Shown here piece after piece: positions 11,624-22,757 of a DNA stretch of 64,000 nt. The number at the start of each line of letters is the position of its first letter. Position 1 is the first letter of the stretch. The translations under genes and the position numbers were made by a program. Below the pieces are notes generated by a model. It worked only from the letters and a program-made list of their open reading frames with translations. It had not been told where the DNA came from and did no database searches. This stretch comes from Cinnamomum chago (Eukaryota; Streptophyta; Magnoliopsida; Laurales; Lauraceae), in NCBI GenBank assembly GCA_038049695.1, contig CP142456.1, forward strand, positions 68,537,922 to 68,601,921. The letters run 5' to 3'.

Positions 11624-12191
11624 CTGCTTTAAGCAACTCGGCCTGACCGAGTCCGATCTACAGGAAGCCCGCGTCCCTTTGATAGGATTTAGCGCCAAAC
11701 CGGTGTATCCCAAGGGGAGGATTTCGCTTGAAGTCCGGATAGGGGGCGCCACGAAGATGGCAGACTTTACGGTGGTGGACGCGTCGTCTTCATACAATGT
11801 GATACTGGGGCGAAGTTGGCCGCATGCCATGGAGGCAGTACCCTCTACCCTTCATCAGAAACTCAAGTTCCCATTAGAGAAGGCTGGAGGAGCAGTCGAG
11901 ATAGTGACCGTGTGGGGAAATCAGCAAATGGCCAGGGAGTGCCTCATGGCCGTGGCACCTGGAGAGACGGAGCCAAAGCAGGTGCATATGGCCGAGCTCG
12001 AGGCCGAGATCGAAGATGTCGGGCGGACAGCGGGGCAGAAGAGCGTAGAAGAGCTCACCGAGATCAGAATAAATCCCGAAGACCCCGAACGCTACTTCCT
12101 ACTAGGTAGCCAGCTCCCCGACAATGAGAAGGCCGAGCTGCTAGACTTCCTACTGCAAAAACAAGGATGTCTTCGCTTGGACTCCATATGA
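11590..12191 (+). pseudogene. Tat aspartic protease
   Basis: A DLGSS-type active-site motif can be read near 11592-11610. The frame open from 11679 then gives the protease C-terminal YNVILGRSWPH motif and the linker to reverse transcriptase. At least one frameshift lies on each side: before 11679, and at about 12190 where the following frame changes. Confidence 0.7.
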
Positions 12192-12192
12192 A

Positions 12193-13556
12193 ATGCCTGG
12201 AATCGACCCCGAGGTCATGTGCCACGAGCTGAATGTTGATCCCGGACACAAACCCGTGGTACAAAAGGCCCGCAGGACAGGAGTCCCACAAACAGAGGCA
12301 GTGCTCGAAGAAGTCGACAAGCTCCTCGAAGCTGGGGCAATCCACGAAGTGCACTACCCAAGGTGGTTGGCCAACACAGTGGTAGTGAAGAAGAAAATGG
12401 CAAATGGAGGGTCTGCGTGGACCTCACCGACCTCAACAAAGCCTGTCCCAATGACAGCTTCCCCTCCCAAAGATCGACCAGATGATGGACGCCACCTCGG
12501 GACGCGACATGATGAGCTTCCTCGATGCCTACCGAGGCTACCACCAAATCCCATTGTACGAGCCTGATGAGGAGAAAACCTCGTTCATAACCCCTCGAGG
12601 CATCTACTGTTATAAAGTGATGCCCTTTGGGTTAAAAAATGCCGGGGCAACATATCAGAGGCTGGTCACGAAGATGTTTCAGGGCCTGCTCGGGAAGACG
12701 ATGGAAGTCTACATTGATGACATGGTGGTCAAATCCAAGGAGTCACAGGACCATCTGGGGGACCTTCGCCAAACATTCGCCGTCCTCAGAAAATTTCCAG
12801 CTCAAACTAAACGCTTCCAAATGTGCGTTCGGCGTCAGTTCTGGGAAATTCCTGGGAAGCCTGGTAACCCGGAGAGGAATTGAAGCTAATCCAGAGCAGA
12901 TTGCGGCTATCTGGTTAATCCAGAGTCCGAGCTCGGCCAAACAAATCCTCAATCGCTTCATCAGTCGGGCTTCGGATAAGTGTCGCCCTTTCTTTCAGCT
13001 CCTGAAGAAGAGCTCCAAATTTCAATGGACTCCCGAGTGTGATCTAGCACTAGACGAACTCAAAGAATACCTCTCTTCGCCACCGCTATTATCCACTCCG
13101 TCACCAGGTGATCATCTCTATCTTTACCTAGCAGTCTCGGACCATGCAGTAAGCTCGGTGTTAGTTCGAGAAAATAACAAGCAGCAGCAACCCATCTATT
13201 ACACGAGCAAAATCCTGCTGGACGCCGAGACCAGGTACCTTCCACTAGAGAAACTTGCGTTGGCACTCGTCAGTGCCTCCCGCAAACTCTCCCACTACTT
13301 CCAGACACATACAATGGTAGTCATTACAGAGTACCTGCTCAAGTCCCTTTTTCGAAAGGCCGATTTCTCCGGGAGAGTCTCCAAGTGGGCCATCGAACTG
13401 GGGCAATTCGATATCCAATATCAACCCAGAACGACAATCAAAAGGCAAATTCTGACAGACTTCATCGTTGAGTTCACCTCTCCAAGTTCGGCACCGATCT
13501 TGCTCGACACCGAACTAGGGGCAATAAGGGTAATAAGGCAGCAGAAACCGAGATAG
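12193..13556 (+). pseudogene. Tat reverse transcriptase and RNase H
   Basis: Reverse transcriptase homology runs through three frames: about 12193-12410, 12410-12800 and 12780-13556. The catalytic VYIDDMVVKS box is intact at about 12708-12737, as are the FLDAYRGYHQI and VMPFGLKNAGATYQR motifs. A first RNase H follows, with the connection domain, LSTPSPGDHLYLYLAVSD and later DFIVEF. At least two frameshifts (near 12405 and 12790) make it non-functional. It would have copied the element RNA into DNA. Confidence 0.8.
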
Positions 13557-13582
13557 AAGAAGACCGATCTCCGGAGCAGTTC

Positions 13583-13909
13583 TTGAAGTCGGCCTGGAAG
13601 GTCTTCGTGGACGGATCCTCTACATCCAGAAGGGCCGGCGCCGGCACAGTTCTTCAATCACTTGATGGCCTAGTCATTGAGCAAGCCCTGACCCTTGACT
13701 TCAAAGCCTCCAACAATGAAGCAGAGTACGAAGCGCTAATTGCAGGTCTCGGTAGCGCAAGGGTACTGGGGGCACGTCAACTAGTTGTCTTCAGCGACTC
13801 CCAGTTGGTGACGAACCAGCTGAGCGGGGAATACCAAGCCCGAGATGAGAGGATGACAGCCAATTTAGCCCAATCAAAGCAGCTCCTCTCCCAGTTCGAA
13901 AAAGCATAA
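13583..13909 (+). pseudogene. Second (archaeal-type) RNase H of the Tat element
   Basis: A separate RNase H fold follows the first one, with FVDGSST, NNEAEYEAL and FSDSQLV giving the Asp-Glu-Asp set. An additional RNase H of this sort is diagnostic of the Tat lineage. The frame ends in a stop at 13907-13909. Homology continues in frame (NCHADALANLAS) to a second stop at 14078-14080 directly before the integrase frame, so two stops separate it from integrase. Confidence 0.82.
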
Positions 13910-14080
13910 GTAAAGCAAATCTGCAGGGAGTCTAACTGCCATGCAGACGCCCTGGCCAACTTGGCCTCGGCCGTAGAAGCAGGAAAGAGAAGGACAGTTG
14001 ACGTGGAGGCATTGAGAAAGCCAAGCATAGACCTTTCCCCACCTCGGCAGGTCTTATGCGTCAGCCTCAGTCCGAGTTAG

Positions 14081-15316
14081 ATGGACCCGATCACAGCATT
14101 CCTGAAAGAAGATAAACTCCCTGAAGACAGGAACGAAGCCCACAAGGTCAGAATGAAAGCAGCTCATTTCTGGCTATCCCCAGATGAGAAACTTTACAGA
14201 AAATCCTTCACGGGACCGTATCTTCAATGCATTCACCCAAGCAAAGTAGAGGACTTCCTTTTTGAGATACATGAAGGAATCTGCGGAAGCCACATTGGAG
14301 GAAGATCACTGGCATACAGAGCCATCAGCCAGGGCTATTGGTGGCCCTATATGCAGAAAGATGCCCAGCTCTATGCCAGGAAGTGTGAAAAATGCCAGAA
14401 GTTCTCCCACTCCTTGCACCAACCGGTACAGGACCTCAGTCCTCTTTCCAGCCCATGGCCTTTCGCTCAATGGGGGCTAGACATCGTGGGACCTCTTCAT
14501 CGATCTCCAGGGAACAAAAGATTGTTGATAGTGGGTACCGACTACTTCACCAAGTGGATAGAGGCAGAGGCCTTGTCATCCATCACCGAGCAGGACACAA
14601 AGAATTTTGTATTGAAAAATATCGTTACGAGGTTCGGGATCCCCCGGGCTTTGGTCTCGGACAACGGGACCCAATTCGACTCAAACTTCTTCAAAAGCTC
14701 CTGCCAGGAGCTCGGTATCAGGAACCTTTATGCGACCCCGGCCTACCCACAGTGTAATGGGCAAGCAGAGATCTCGAACAAAGTGGTATTGGATGGACTC
14801 AAGAAGGGGCTTGACAGGGCTAAAGGCAGGTGGGTGGAAGAATTGCCAAGTGTCTTTTGGGCATACAGGACCACCCCGAGACGCTCCACTTCGGCAACTC
14901 CTTTCTCTTTAGCCTATGGAATGGAAGCTGTAATCCCTCTTGAAGTCGGACTCCTGACCCTGAGGACGGATCTCTTCGATCAGGGGCAGAATGAAGTAAA
15001 TCTCCCCAAAGAGCTCGACCTGGCCGAGGAGCGAAGAGAAGCCGCATCTGTGCGCCTGGCCTCCTACCAGCAACAGCTATCCAGAGGGTACAATCAAAAG
15101 GTCAGAGAAAGGAAGTTCTTCATCGGGGAACTGGTCTTGAAGAAAGCACTTCCAGCGGACAAAAATCCCAATGAAGGCAAGCTCGCACCGAACTGGATCG
15201 GGCCTTTTAAAGTAGTCTCAGTTTCCGGAAGGTCGGCTTACAAGCTCGAGAGCATGGATGGCAGAGAGTTGCCACGGCCGTGGAGTGCCACTCACCTCAA
15301 AAAATACTACTTCTAG
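14081..15316 (+). CDS. Tat integrase
   Basis: This is the longest intact frame of the element, 411 codons. It has an N-terminal zinc-binding HHCC set (H64, H71, C102, C105) and a catalytic core with D134 (GLDIVGP), D194 (VSDNGTQF) and E230 (GQAEISNK), giving D-D-35-E spacing. The C-terminal DNA-binding part has the GPFKVV and HLKKYYF ending usual for the Ty3/gypsy integrase tail. In a live element it would be part of the pol polyprotein. Here an in-frame stop lies just before its first Met, so it could only be made as a separate protein. Confidence 0.88.
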   Translation: MDPITAFLKEDKLPEDRNEAHKVRMKAAHFWLSPDEKLYRKSFTGPYLQCIHPSKVEDFLFEIHEGICGSHIGGRSLAYRAISQGYWWPYMQKDAQLYARKCEKCQKFSHSLHQPVQDLSPLSSPWPFAQWGLDIVGPLHRSPGNKRLLIVGTDYFTKWIEAEALSSITEQDTKNFVLKNIVTRFGIPRALVSDNGTQFDSNFFKSSCQELGIRNLYATPAYPQCNGQAEISNKVVLDGLKKGLDRAKGRWVEELPSVFWAYRTTPRRSTSATPFSLAYGMEAVIPLEVGLLTLRTDLFDQGQNEVNLPKELDLAEERREAASVRLASYQQQLSRGYNQKVRERKFFIGELVLKKALPADKNPNEGKLAPNWIGPFKVVSVSGRSAYKLESMDGRELPRPWSATHLKKYYF

Positions 15317-15410
15317 TTGTATTCAAAATGATGAAATCAATAAAAGAGGAAGCTTGTGAAAGATAAATGTTTTGTCCCTCTCAAGTTGCGAATCAAGGTT
15401 CCGGTCCTCG

Positions 15411-15625
15411 CAAGGTTCGACCCTCGCGCCAGCCTCCTTGAGTTCGGTCTGAGGACCAGATCCCAAGGTTCGGCCCTCGCGCCAGCCTCCTTGAGTTCGG
15501 TCTGAGGACCAGCTCCCAAGGTTCGGCCCTCGCGCCAGCCTTCTTGAGTTCGGTCATATGACCAGCTCCCCAAGGTTCCGATCCTCGAACCAGCCTCCTT
15601 GAGCGTGGTCACAGGACCATCCCCC
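15411..15625 (+). repeat. 53-bp tandem repeat, four copies
   Basis: Four units of about 53 bases start at 15411, 15464, 15517 and 15571, each like CAAGGTTCGGCCCTCGCGCC followed by a CCTTGAGTTCGGTC half. The last copy is the most diverged. It sits between integrase and the antisense ORF region, where Tat elements often carry tandem repeats. Confidence 0.88.
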
Positions 15626-15970
15626 TTGGGACAAGAACGATCAACTATATAGAAATTCACTCTGAAGTTTCAGAGCTCGGCCTGCTTTTGGGTCCGAACT
15701 AACTACAAGTTCTTTTAAGGCATTCCCTTTAAATGCGCGTCGTTAAAAACCCAGGGCAAGACGTCTGCCGACCTCAGCCACTTGCAAGTTTTGGTCATGT
15801 TTAGAACATCAGAGCATCCACACACCATTGCAAGAAGAAAGAAATAAGCAGACAACTGGAGGATGAAAAAGAAATTTGTTTTTCATTGATTAGAAGAATG
15901 GTTACAAGGCTTTGTACGTCTCAGAAAAAGAAAAAGATACATCAAGAAAAGAAAAAATAGGGGCAATTTC

Positions 15971-18346
15971 CTATCCGCTCTGCTTCTCAGGCACCGGGCC
16001 TTTATCCTTCGGCTCTGGAGGAGTGGACGGGGCGGTAGCCTCGGGTGGAGGGACCTCGGGGGCGGCCTGGGCCCTATCAACCTCGACGGGAGTCGGGGGC
16101 GGAGGAGGAGGACCTTGGACTTCGAGAGGGGCCTCAGGAGTATTGGAGCCAGGCTCTGACTCTGGGCACGGAATTGCTGACATGAATTTAGGAAGATTCG
16201 CAAATATGGGGTCATCCTCAGGAACCCCATACACACGAAGGGCTTCCCTACACCCCATGTCATACAGCTCCGGACTCAAATCCGTGATTTGAGCTATGTA
16301 CTCGCCGATGCCCAATCCACCCCCTCTTGGTAAGCTTTGGCAGCTTGGGCTCGCAGGGCAGACTCGACGTCGGCCCGCTCCTTCCTGGAGGCTTCGAGCT
16401 CGGCTTCTTTTCCAGCCAGTTCAGTCTCCTTTTTGGCGAGCTCGGCCTCCAGTTGGCTCACCCTCCTTGCCTTGTCATTGGTTGCACCCTTTAGGTGCTT
16501 ATTCTCGCCGCGCAGCTTGATTATCTCGGTCTTCGCCGATTGTTGTTCTGCTGCTTGCACAACGATCTTCACCCCCGCCTTCTTTATTTCAGCCGCGCTG
16601 GCCTCCAAGGCGTCCCCCATCCTTTTCTTCTCCTTCTCCAGCTCGACAACCTGGGCGACCGTCTCCTCCCGCCCGCCAATATTATTTAGAGTCTTTGCAC
16701 ATTCTGTAAAGGAACAAAAAGAACAGGGGGGTTAAAACAGGCAACCAAAAAACAGAAATTCAAAGGCAGAAGAAGGGAATCACCTCGAGCGACGCCTTTA
16801 TCGTCGAGTAAAGCAGGCCCAGCGTCCCGACCTTTTTGTGCCTCTCCATGTCCACTGGGAAGGCACATCCCCTGGTAATGGCCGCGACCGACTCCTAGCA
16901 ATTCCCCAGCCGATCCTCCACGGTCATAGGCTGGTTGGGGTTGAGGTCGAAATTGGGCTTCCAGGGCATCGGTTTGTGAGGACGGGCCTGCAGGTCCACT
17001 TCCTGGACGCTTCCTTCTCGCCCTCCACATGAGGCCTCTTCTCGGGAGGAGGGCCCTCACCCTCCTCTTCAACCTCCACGACCGGAGGCCGAGTCTCCCT
17101 TGATGGCGAAGGCGGTAGAGTCTCCCTCTCGGCCTCCGATGACCGTGGCCGAGTCTCCTTAGGCGGCCGAGGGTCCTTGGGCAACTGCACGCCCCGGGAG
17201 GACTCCTTCGACCTCCCCCTCTTCTCCTGCGAGGGGCCCCTCGCGCTTTTGCTCCTCGCGGAGGAGGAGGTCACTCCCGCGCTTGAGGGACCGGAGGGGG
17301 CGCTGGCCGAAGAGCTGTGACCCGCGCCTGGCCCGCTGGGGGCAGAGGAAACTCGGCCCCCGAGGATTATCGCACCTAAGTTCTTCAAGGGAGGGCGCTG
17401 ACCGTCCATCTCTTCTTCTTCTTGGTCTCGGGCGGAGGGGCTATCAGCGATGAGGATTAGGCCTTAGGGCCCCGAGGCTTGATCGCTGGTCTCGGCAAGC
17501 GCTTGACCGCTGGTCTCGGCGAGCGCAAGTATGATCTCCCCTATCGGCTCGAGGGGGATCTCGGCAGTCTTACTAGTATAAGACCTGTACCGAGGCTTGT
17601 ACCCAAGCAGCGAGATGGCAGCTCGATCGTGATGACCGTGGTAGTGATAGATTTTCTCAAACCACGCGTCGTTCCTCTTCCACTTGTCAAAGCTGGCCTC
17701 TCTCCTCCTTCGCTGAACGCCTGCACAAAAAGCAGAGGGCATCAGCTCGGCATGACAACATACAAAAACAATGAAAGTAAGTCCGGAAGGACAGATGTTT
17801 ACTATGGGGGGTCCCAGGTTTCCGTGGGACCTGGATTCTCCGCCCCTCTTCGGTCTCGGTCCCCTTGAACTCCCAGTTCCCCGAGACCAATATCTGCTCA
17901 TCCCCAGCATATTTGCTCGAGTCTTCTAGGGCGTTCACCAAGGGCCGACGCCTGGCCTTCACCCGAAGGTAGTAGGAATCCTAGCCCCCCGTGGCCTTGC
18001 AGATGTCGTAGACATCCTCTATATCATGTACACTGAGGTCGATGTCTAGGATCCAGTTTAGCTCCGCCACCCCCATTATTATTTTGAAACCGTTAGGCAT
18101 CAGCTAAAAGGGGCAAATCCGCCACGCATTGAGGCAGGACCGAAGGAGCGGATGAATGGGAAACCTGACTCCCCCTTCACACACCGACAACAGGGGGAAA
18201 GGCATCCAGTTCTTGTACAAAGAGAAGCCATTAGGAAGGCCCCCGAGATCATCAGGCTTCACTAGGACGTCGGCCGGAATCTTGTACGACGCCCTAAAGG
18301 CCTCCAGGGCTGCAGGACCCTCTAACCAGTGGCTGTAGATCCCCAT
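15971..18346 (-). pseudogene. Antisense ORF region of the Tat element (putative gypsy-type transposon protein)
   Basis: Read on the minus strand, coding segments occur in the order expected of one multi-exon antisense gene. An N-terminal part is at 18104-18346 (MGIYSHWLEG..., FPIHPLLRSCLNAW) and matches the plant domain annotated as 'putative gypsy type transposon'. It continues to about 17800 across stops at about 18102 and 17976. A Lys/Trp-rich segment lies at about 17600-17700, a Pro/Ser/Arg low-complexity part at 16924-17409, a long coiled coil at 16294-16620 (Glu/Lys/Ala heptads), and a Pro-rich tail at 15971-16315. Antisense frames here are reported for Retand/Tat elements; their function is unknown. 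The stops show decay. Confidence 0.65.
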
Positions 18347-18962
18347 TTTTTCTAAAAACTAGGACAGGGGCAAAAGAACGGAGAAGAAAGAACGGGATCC
18401 GGGAGAGACCAAATCAACAGAAGCCCTTTGGGCAAAAGGAAAAGGGAGAAACGGAGAAGAAAACTCACAGAGAGTGCGACGGAGTACGAAGAACAGGAAG
18501 CAGGGAATGAGAAAGCAGGAAGTTGAGGATCTCCGGGGTTTTGCTCTCCGCAAGCTGTTCTTCAGCAAAGGTCTCCTTCAGATGAAAAGCTAGGGTAAGA
18601 GCAGGAAGGGAGAGGGACATTTCCATTTTATAAGCGGGACGCCCCTCTTGATTGTCGCTCACGCGGAGCAGCGCTCCAGGCTCGCCACGCGTCGCCTCGA
18701 CCCCGGTGAACGGCCCTACGAAAGGCTCCACGTGGCAGCAGCGGTCCGTTTTTCTCCATGCCTCTGGTACGGCATTTATCATCTCGGGCATATCGAACGA
18801 CGCTCGCGTGCCCACCTTGGCAAAGCAATTATGATACCCTATTTATTTCCTAGGGCAGGCGAAAGGGCGTCATAATGAGGATCGTACAACAGCAAGATAC
18901 GATTAGACAGGGTGAGCCTGTCCGATCAGACCTTAGCCCCCGACCTCGGGAGGAGCCTAAGA

Positions 18963-18982
18963 GGTCGAGAGCTAGGGGCAAT
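18963..18982 (+). other. Polypurine tract region of the Tat element
   Basis: A purine-rich stretch, with GAGAGCTAGGGGCAAT immediately before the TG of the 3' LTR, is the expected plus-strand primer site. Confidence 0.5.
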
Positions 18983-19663
18983 TGTGTGGGGCCATTTCGT
19001 AACCACGGATGTACGGGGGGGGCGCTCCTCTATTTCGGATTACCCTTTAATCTTGGTGCCGCCCGGATTACCCTATCTCGGAGAGATCGTGGAACGCATC
19101 TCGGTAGCCACGTCATAAGTTCCTACCTCGGTCTCGACCTTAGTCACGGCCTCCTGTCACTCGGCCATAAATGCAGTCATAAATGTGCCGCGGTGACGGG
19201 GACGGCGAGCTGACAAATAGAGTGGGCGCTGGGCCTAGATAAGGAGCACGCCTTATCCAAGGTCATATCCATAGGCATTGGGCGATGGTCCAATGGGACA
19301 GGCCCTTTTTACCTACCCCCACTCAGGAGAGAAGAGTACACACTGACGGGATTTCCGTCCCTCCCTGGGTCCATGCCAATGATGACATTCACGTCTATAT
19401 ATATTGCATGAAGGAGGACTACATGGGGTACGCACTTTTATCTCCCTATCACACTTCTCCTTCTCCACTCCTCTTAATTCTCATACTAACTTGAGCGTCG
19501 GAGTGCCTTCGGCTACCTATAGCCAGGGGCTCTGACTTCAGTCTTCCTCTTTCAGGTTATCGGAGGCTCGATCCTTCCCCTCATATTCTCCAGATCATCA
19601 AACTAAGAGCTTAATCCTCTTCAACCCTCCATTAATTAAGTCCGTAATTTTTAGGCACTTACA
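18983..19663 (+). repeat. 3' LTR of the Tat element
   Basis: 681 bp, TG...CA, nearly collinear with the 5' LTR apart from the indels noted there. It is followed by the target duplication AAGTC. Confidence 0.92.
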
Positions 19664-19856
19664 AAGTCTATTTTTGGCTCTTAGAAACATCGTTTTATAC
19701 TCCCTTTTTTTTTGAGTTCTTGACTCTTGCTTTTCTATAGAGATGGATTTCCCCTCTTCCTTAACAAGTTTTAAATATTTTCTAGTGTTTAAGGTCTATA
19801 AGCCTTTTTTACTATGCTATATTGCATAAATTTAGTTTCTTACTTTTTTTTTAGAA
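19664..19856 (+). repeat. Duplicated block copy A, same-orientation part
   Basis: This resumes the ATL 3' flank exactly where the Tat element split it. It matches 41232-41398 in the same orientation (AAAGTCTATTTTTGGCTC and onward). It ends near 19856, where the inverted part begins. Confidence 0.85.
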
Positions 19857-19888
19857 TCGGATACCCATTTGCAACACTGGAACTCCTC
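19857..19888. mobile_element. Displaced terminus of a hAT-like MITE at an inversion end
   Basis: A segment like GAATCGGATACCCATTTGCAAC resembles the element end at 22726-22757 (GATTCGGATCC...TTTGCAACCCTA). Both ends abut copies of the same host motif: GAACTCCTCCCC here and AGGAGATACATGG at 22757. The two pieces are explained as one inserted element whose left tip was carried away by the inversion of 19889-22275. Confidence 0.6.
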
Positions 19889-22275
19889 CCCAAGCTGACA
19901 AGATTTTGAGAAGCAAGAGATTTGTAGTCTGATCCAAAGATGAAGAGGTATCGTATCGATGTTCTCTGCGGTTTTGTTGGTAAACACTTCAAAATTTACA
20001 GAAAGACTTTAATTCTGAAAAGGCCTTGCTTGTGGGGTGCACCTGGATGCAACCTAATTTGTGGCGAGGTGTCGGGGTTGTGTAGATAGGGAATGAAAAT
20101 GATTTTGCATGACATCTTAAATAGCAAAAAAGATGGCGAGATAACTCAACAGCATGGAGCAATGGGACATGTGAACGCATGGCAAATAGATGGCGGCTTT
20201 TTATATTATCGGTAACAATAGATGAGAGATTTAATGCCCTGTTTATTTCATGTAATTGAATGAATTCCTAGGAATTCCAGGACTCTATTTTGTAAGTGGT
20301 TAAAAATGAATGGTCAAAGGTGAATAACCAAAAACACTTTGATGTTGCATGATTCTGACAGTAAACACCTTCCAAATGTGCATTGGGAGCTTGTCTTCTT
20401 GGTAATCTTTTATATGGAAAATTAGTTCAATCTTGGCATTTTGGCTTACTTAGGACAACATTTGCAATCAAGGTCACCTGGGTTACAGTTGGGGATTCAC
20501 AGTTTGTGAGGAATCTCATGTTAATGTTCACAATTTGGAAGGGTTGAGACAAGGTGATCTACTTTTCTTATCATTGGGGATTTTTTGCCCAAGAATGCTG
20601 AACAAAATAAGACCCTTTAGCTTCTATCTGAATTCACTAACCTAAATCTCAGATTATGAAATCAATCACAATAAGTATGACACGACCCGAGCCTGAGATT
20701 AAGATTAAATTTGAGTTAACTCCGAGTCGGATCCCATACTTATTCCAGTGAACTTCAATCAAATAAAATTCACAATTATAACAAAATCAAATGAAATTCA
20801 TACAAATTAGCATCTAATTAATCATAATAGACTGTTTACACTTGCCTCTAGTTGAAGTTTGGTACAAAAACCCATTTCCTTTGATCTCAATTTGACACAA
20901 TTCCACCAATTGAAACCCTCTTTCTAAACCTAATACCATAAACAATTCCAAAATAAATCTAATAAGACGTTTGAGATGGAGAAGAGTCTAAACAACTCTA
21001 TTGAAACCAAAATCACTACCAATACTTACTTGTAACTTGATAAAAGAGGAAAGTATGAGATTTCCTTCAAACCCTATCTCCAAAACTTGACAAAGAAGAA
21101 GAAAGGAGAAGAAGATGATGAGGAAGATGGAGAAATCAATTTCCCTCTCCTTAATGCACTTGTAAAGCTCCTTTCTTGAACAATCGATGAAGAAGAAAAA
21201 GAAAACCCAGGTCTGAGTTCAGCTGCTATAGCTTCTACGGTAACACTCGAATAAAATGGGTTCTGGGTTCATTTAGAACCTTATATAATGTATTTTTGCA
21301 TATTAACCCCCATTCTCTCATCTCATTTACATTTTGAGTCAAATGAAGACCCATTTAATTCATTTGAAGTCAAATGAATGAGTATATTATGAAAGTTGAT
21401 GTACTCGTCGAAATACACATGATGGTATCAAGTTTCACAGTATTCGATGAAATACTTAAAAATTCGTATTTACGGAAAAGTCCCTAATTCCATCAAATTG
21501 AGTCTAAAATCATCTCAATTAATTCAATCTCTTCTAAAACTATTTCATTATGCTTAATTCATTCTCTTGAGACTAACTTGATTCACTTTAGTTATTAACC
21601 ACATTTAACTTGATTAATCTTGCTTAATTTGCACTAATCTTAGCTAGCTAGAGTTAATCTTGATTAACTCTAGATGGGGTGTAACAGCAGGTGGATTAAA
21701 ATATAAGCTTTAGTTGAAATAATGTGGACCATTCGACATTGACCCATACCCATCCTCAAGGTAAATATAGATCAAACATAACCATTTGTCAATCTGTCTA
21801 ATTGTAAACTAATTCGAAATCTTATAATAATTCTACAGTTAGTTGCCTTAAAAAATTGAAATGGAAAGAACCATACTCAAATCGGTAACATAGATAATTT
21901 TCGACCTTTATTTTCTTCACAGCTAAGTGGACATAAAGTTAGAGCAATAGAGTTCCTGCTCCTTTAGAAACCTATACTATTATCTATTTTGATGGTCTAC
22001 GGACTGTAAGGTTGTCTTGAGAGTGTGCATCCAAGCACCGTAAGTGGATCTTTCTTCATTTGGCGTTGCTTGGTTGGGGTTGACTTCTCAGGGTGCGTAA
22101 TTCACGCAAGATCAAGGCAAGTTGTCCAATTCTTACGTTGAAAATATGCAAGTTTTAACACTAGGCTTATAACCCCCTCTTAACTCAAGCATGATCGTTT
22201 TAAAGCCGTGTTTCTTTGATCCCATAAGAACTCCAAAGTTAATAATGATCGGCGGGAATTCTCCCTAGATTTTCC
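19889..22275 (-). repeat. Duplicated block copy A, inverted part
   Basis: 19893-20672 is the reverse complement of about 41750-42797, and about 21993-22275 that of about 41449-41735, so the copy-B order is kept but flipped. Between them copy A carries a solo-LTR-like insertion (20678-21686) and about 300 unmatched bases (21695-21992). It corresponds to the 3' UTR side of the MAG2-like gene, so it holds no coding sequence. Confidence 0.85.
20678..21686 (-). mobile_element. Putative solo LTR inside the inverted block
   Basis: On the + strand the segment reads TGACACGACCCGAGCC ... GGGGTGTAACA. In reverse this is TGTTACACCCC ... GGTCGTGTCA, an LTR-like TG...CA unit of about 1.0 kb with the TGTTACACCCC start common in gypsy LTRs. 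Copy B lacks it. I cannot see a clean 5-bp target duplication (AAGTA left, GCAGG right), so the exact ends are uncertain. Confidence 0.5.
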
Positions 22276-22757
22276 AACCCGAAAGTTTCGACCCGCAAAA
22301 AATCGGGTATGGAACCTATTTTAGGTTTCGATTCATAAACGAGTAATTTAGGTTTCGATTGATAAACGAGTCTGATTCTGTGTCCATATAGGTTCCGACC
22401 CGTGGACCCGGGACCCGGCATATAAGTCTTTGATATTGCAATTTGTACTCTAAAACCAACTCTTGGGTATTCTTATGTATAATACTGAATGTTGTAGACT
22501 TGGTGCACTGATAATTTGAATGATCGGCTTATTTTAAAAAAAAAATGAAGAATAAAGAGAAAATAGAATCGATTTTGGAACTATATTCGAGTCCTCTAGG
22601 TGGACCTGATTTCGGAACCGGATTCGGGTTTTCTATCGAAACCGGGTCCGAAACCAACAAAACAGGTTCCAATTCAAAACCCGATCCGGAACCGTTATTT
22701 AAAAATGGGTTCGGGTCCACTATGGTTCCGATTCGGATCCGTCCTATTTGCAACCCT
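22276..22757. mobile_element. hAT-like MITE, main part
   Basis: The segment is rich in GGTTCCG/CGGAACC and GACCCG motifs, ends in TTTGCAACCCTA and is absent from copy B at the matching exon position. Together with the tip at 19857-19888 it forms an element with TTGCAAAT-type terminal repeats. The GGAGGAG(A/T) host motif on each outer side suggests a 7-8 bp target duplication, fitting hAT. It inserted into the last coding exon of the copy-A MAG2-like gene. Confidence 0.6.

Larger units (their letters stand above)
4072..19663 (+). mobile_element. Ty3/gypsy LTR retrotransposon, Tat lineage (interrupted)
   Basis: LTRs at 4072-4782 and 18983-19663 begin TGTGTGGGGCC and end CTTACA. They are flanked by the 5-bp duplication AAGTC (4067-4071 and 19664-19668). 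Order inside: primer site, gag, protease, reverse transcriptase, RNase H, a second RNase H, integrase, a tandem-repeat spacer, an antisense ORF region, polypurine tract. The second RNase H domain and the antisense frames between integrase and the 3' LTR are known features of Tat-lineage elements such as Retand. The LTRs are very similar apart from two small indels, suggesting a fairly young insertion. The body is not functional: gag is split by another element and pol has several frameshifts and stops. ATL copy B shows the empty site. Confidence 0.92.

Noticed and set aside
20236..20360. Full Tourist-type MITE starting GCCCTGTTTATTTCA
   Set aside because: Relatives at about 42340-42460 and 49317-49430 support an old repeat, but I could not find a second inverted end, so it was not called as a complete element.
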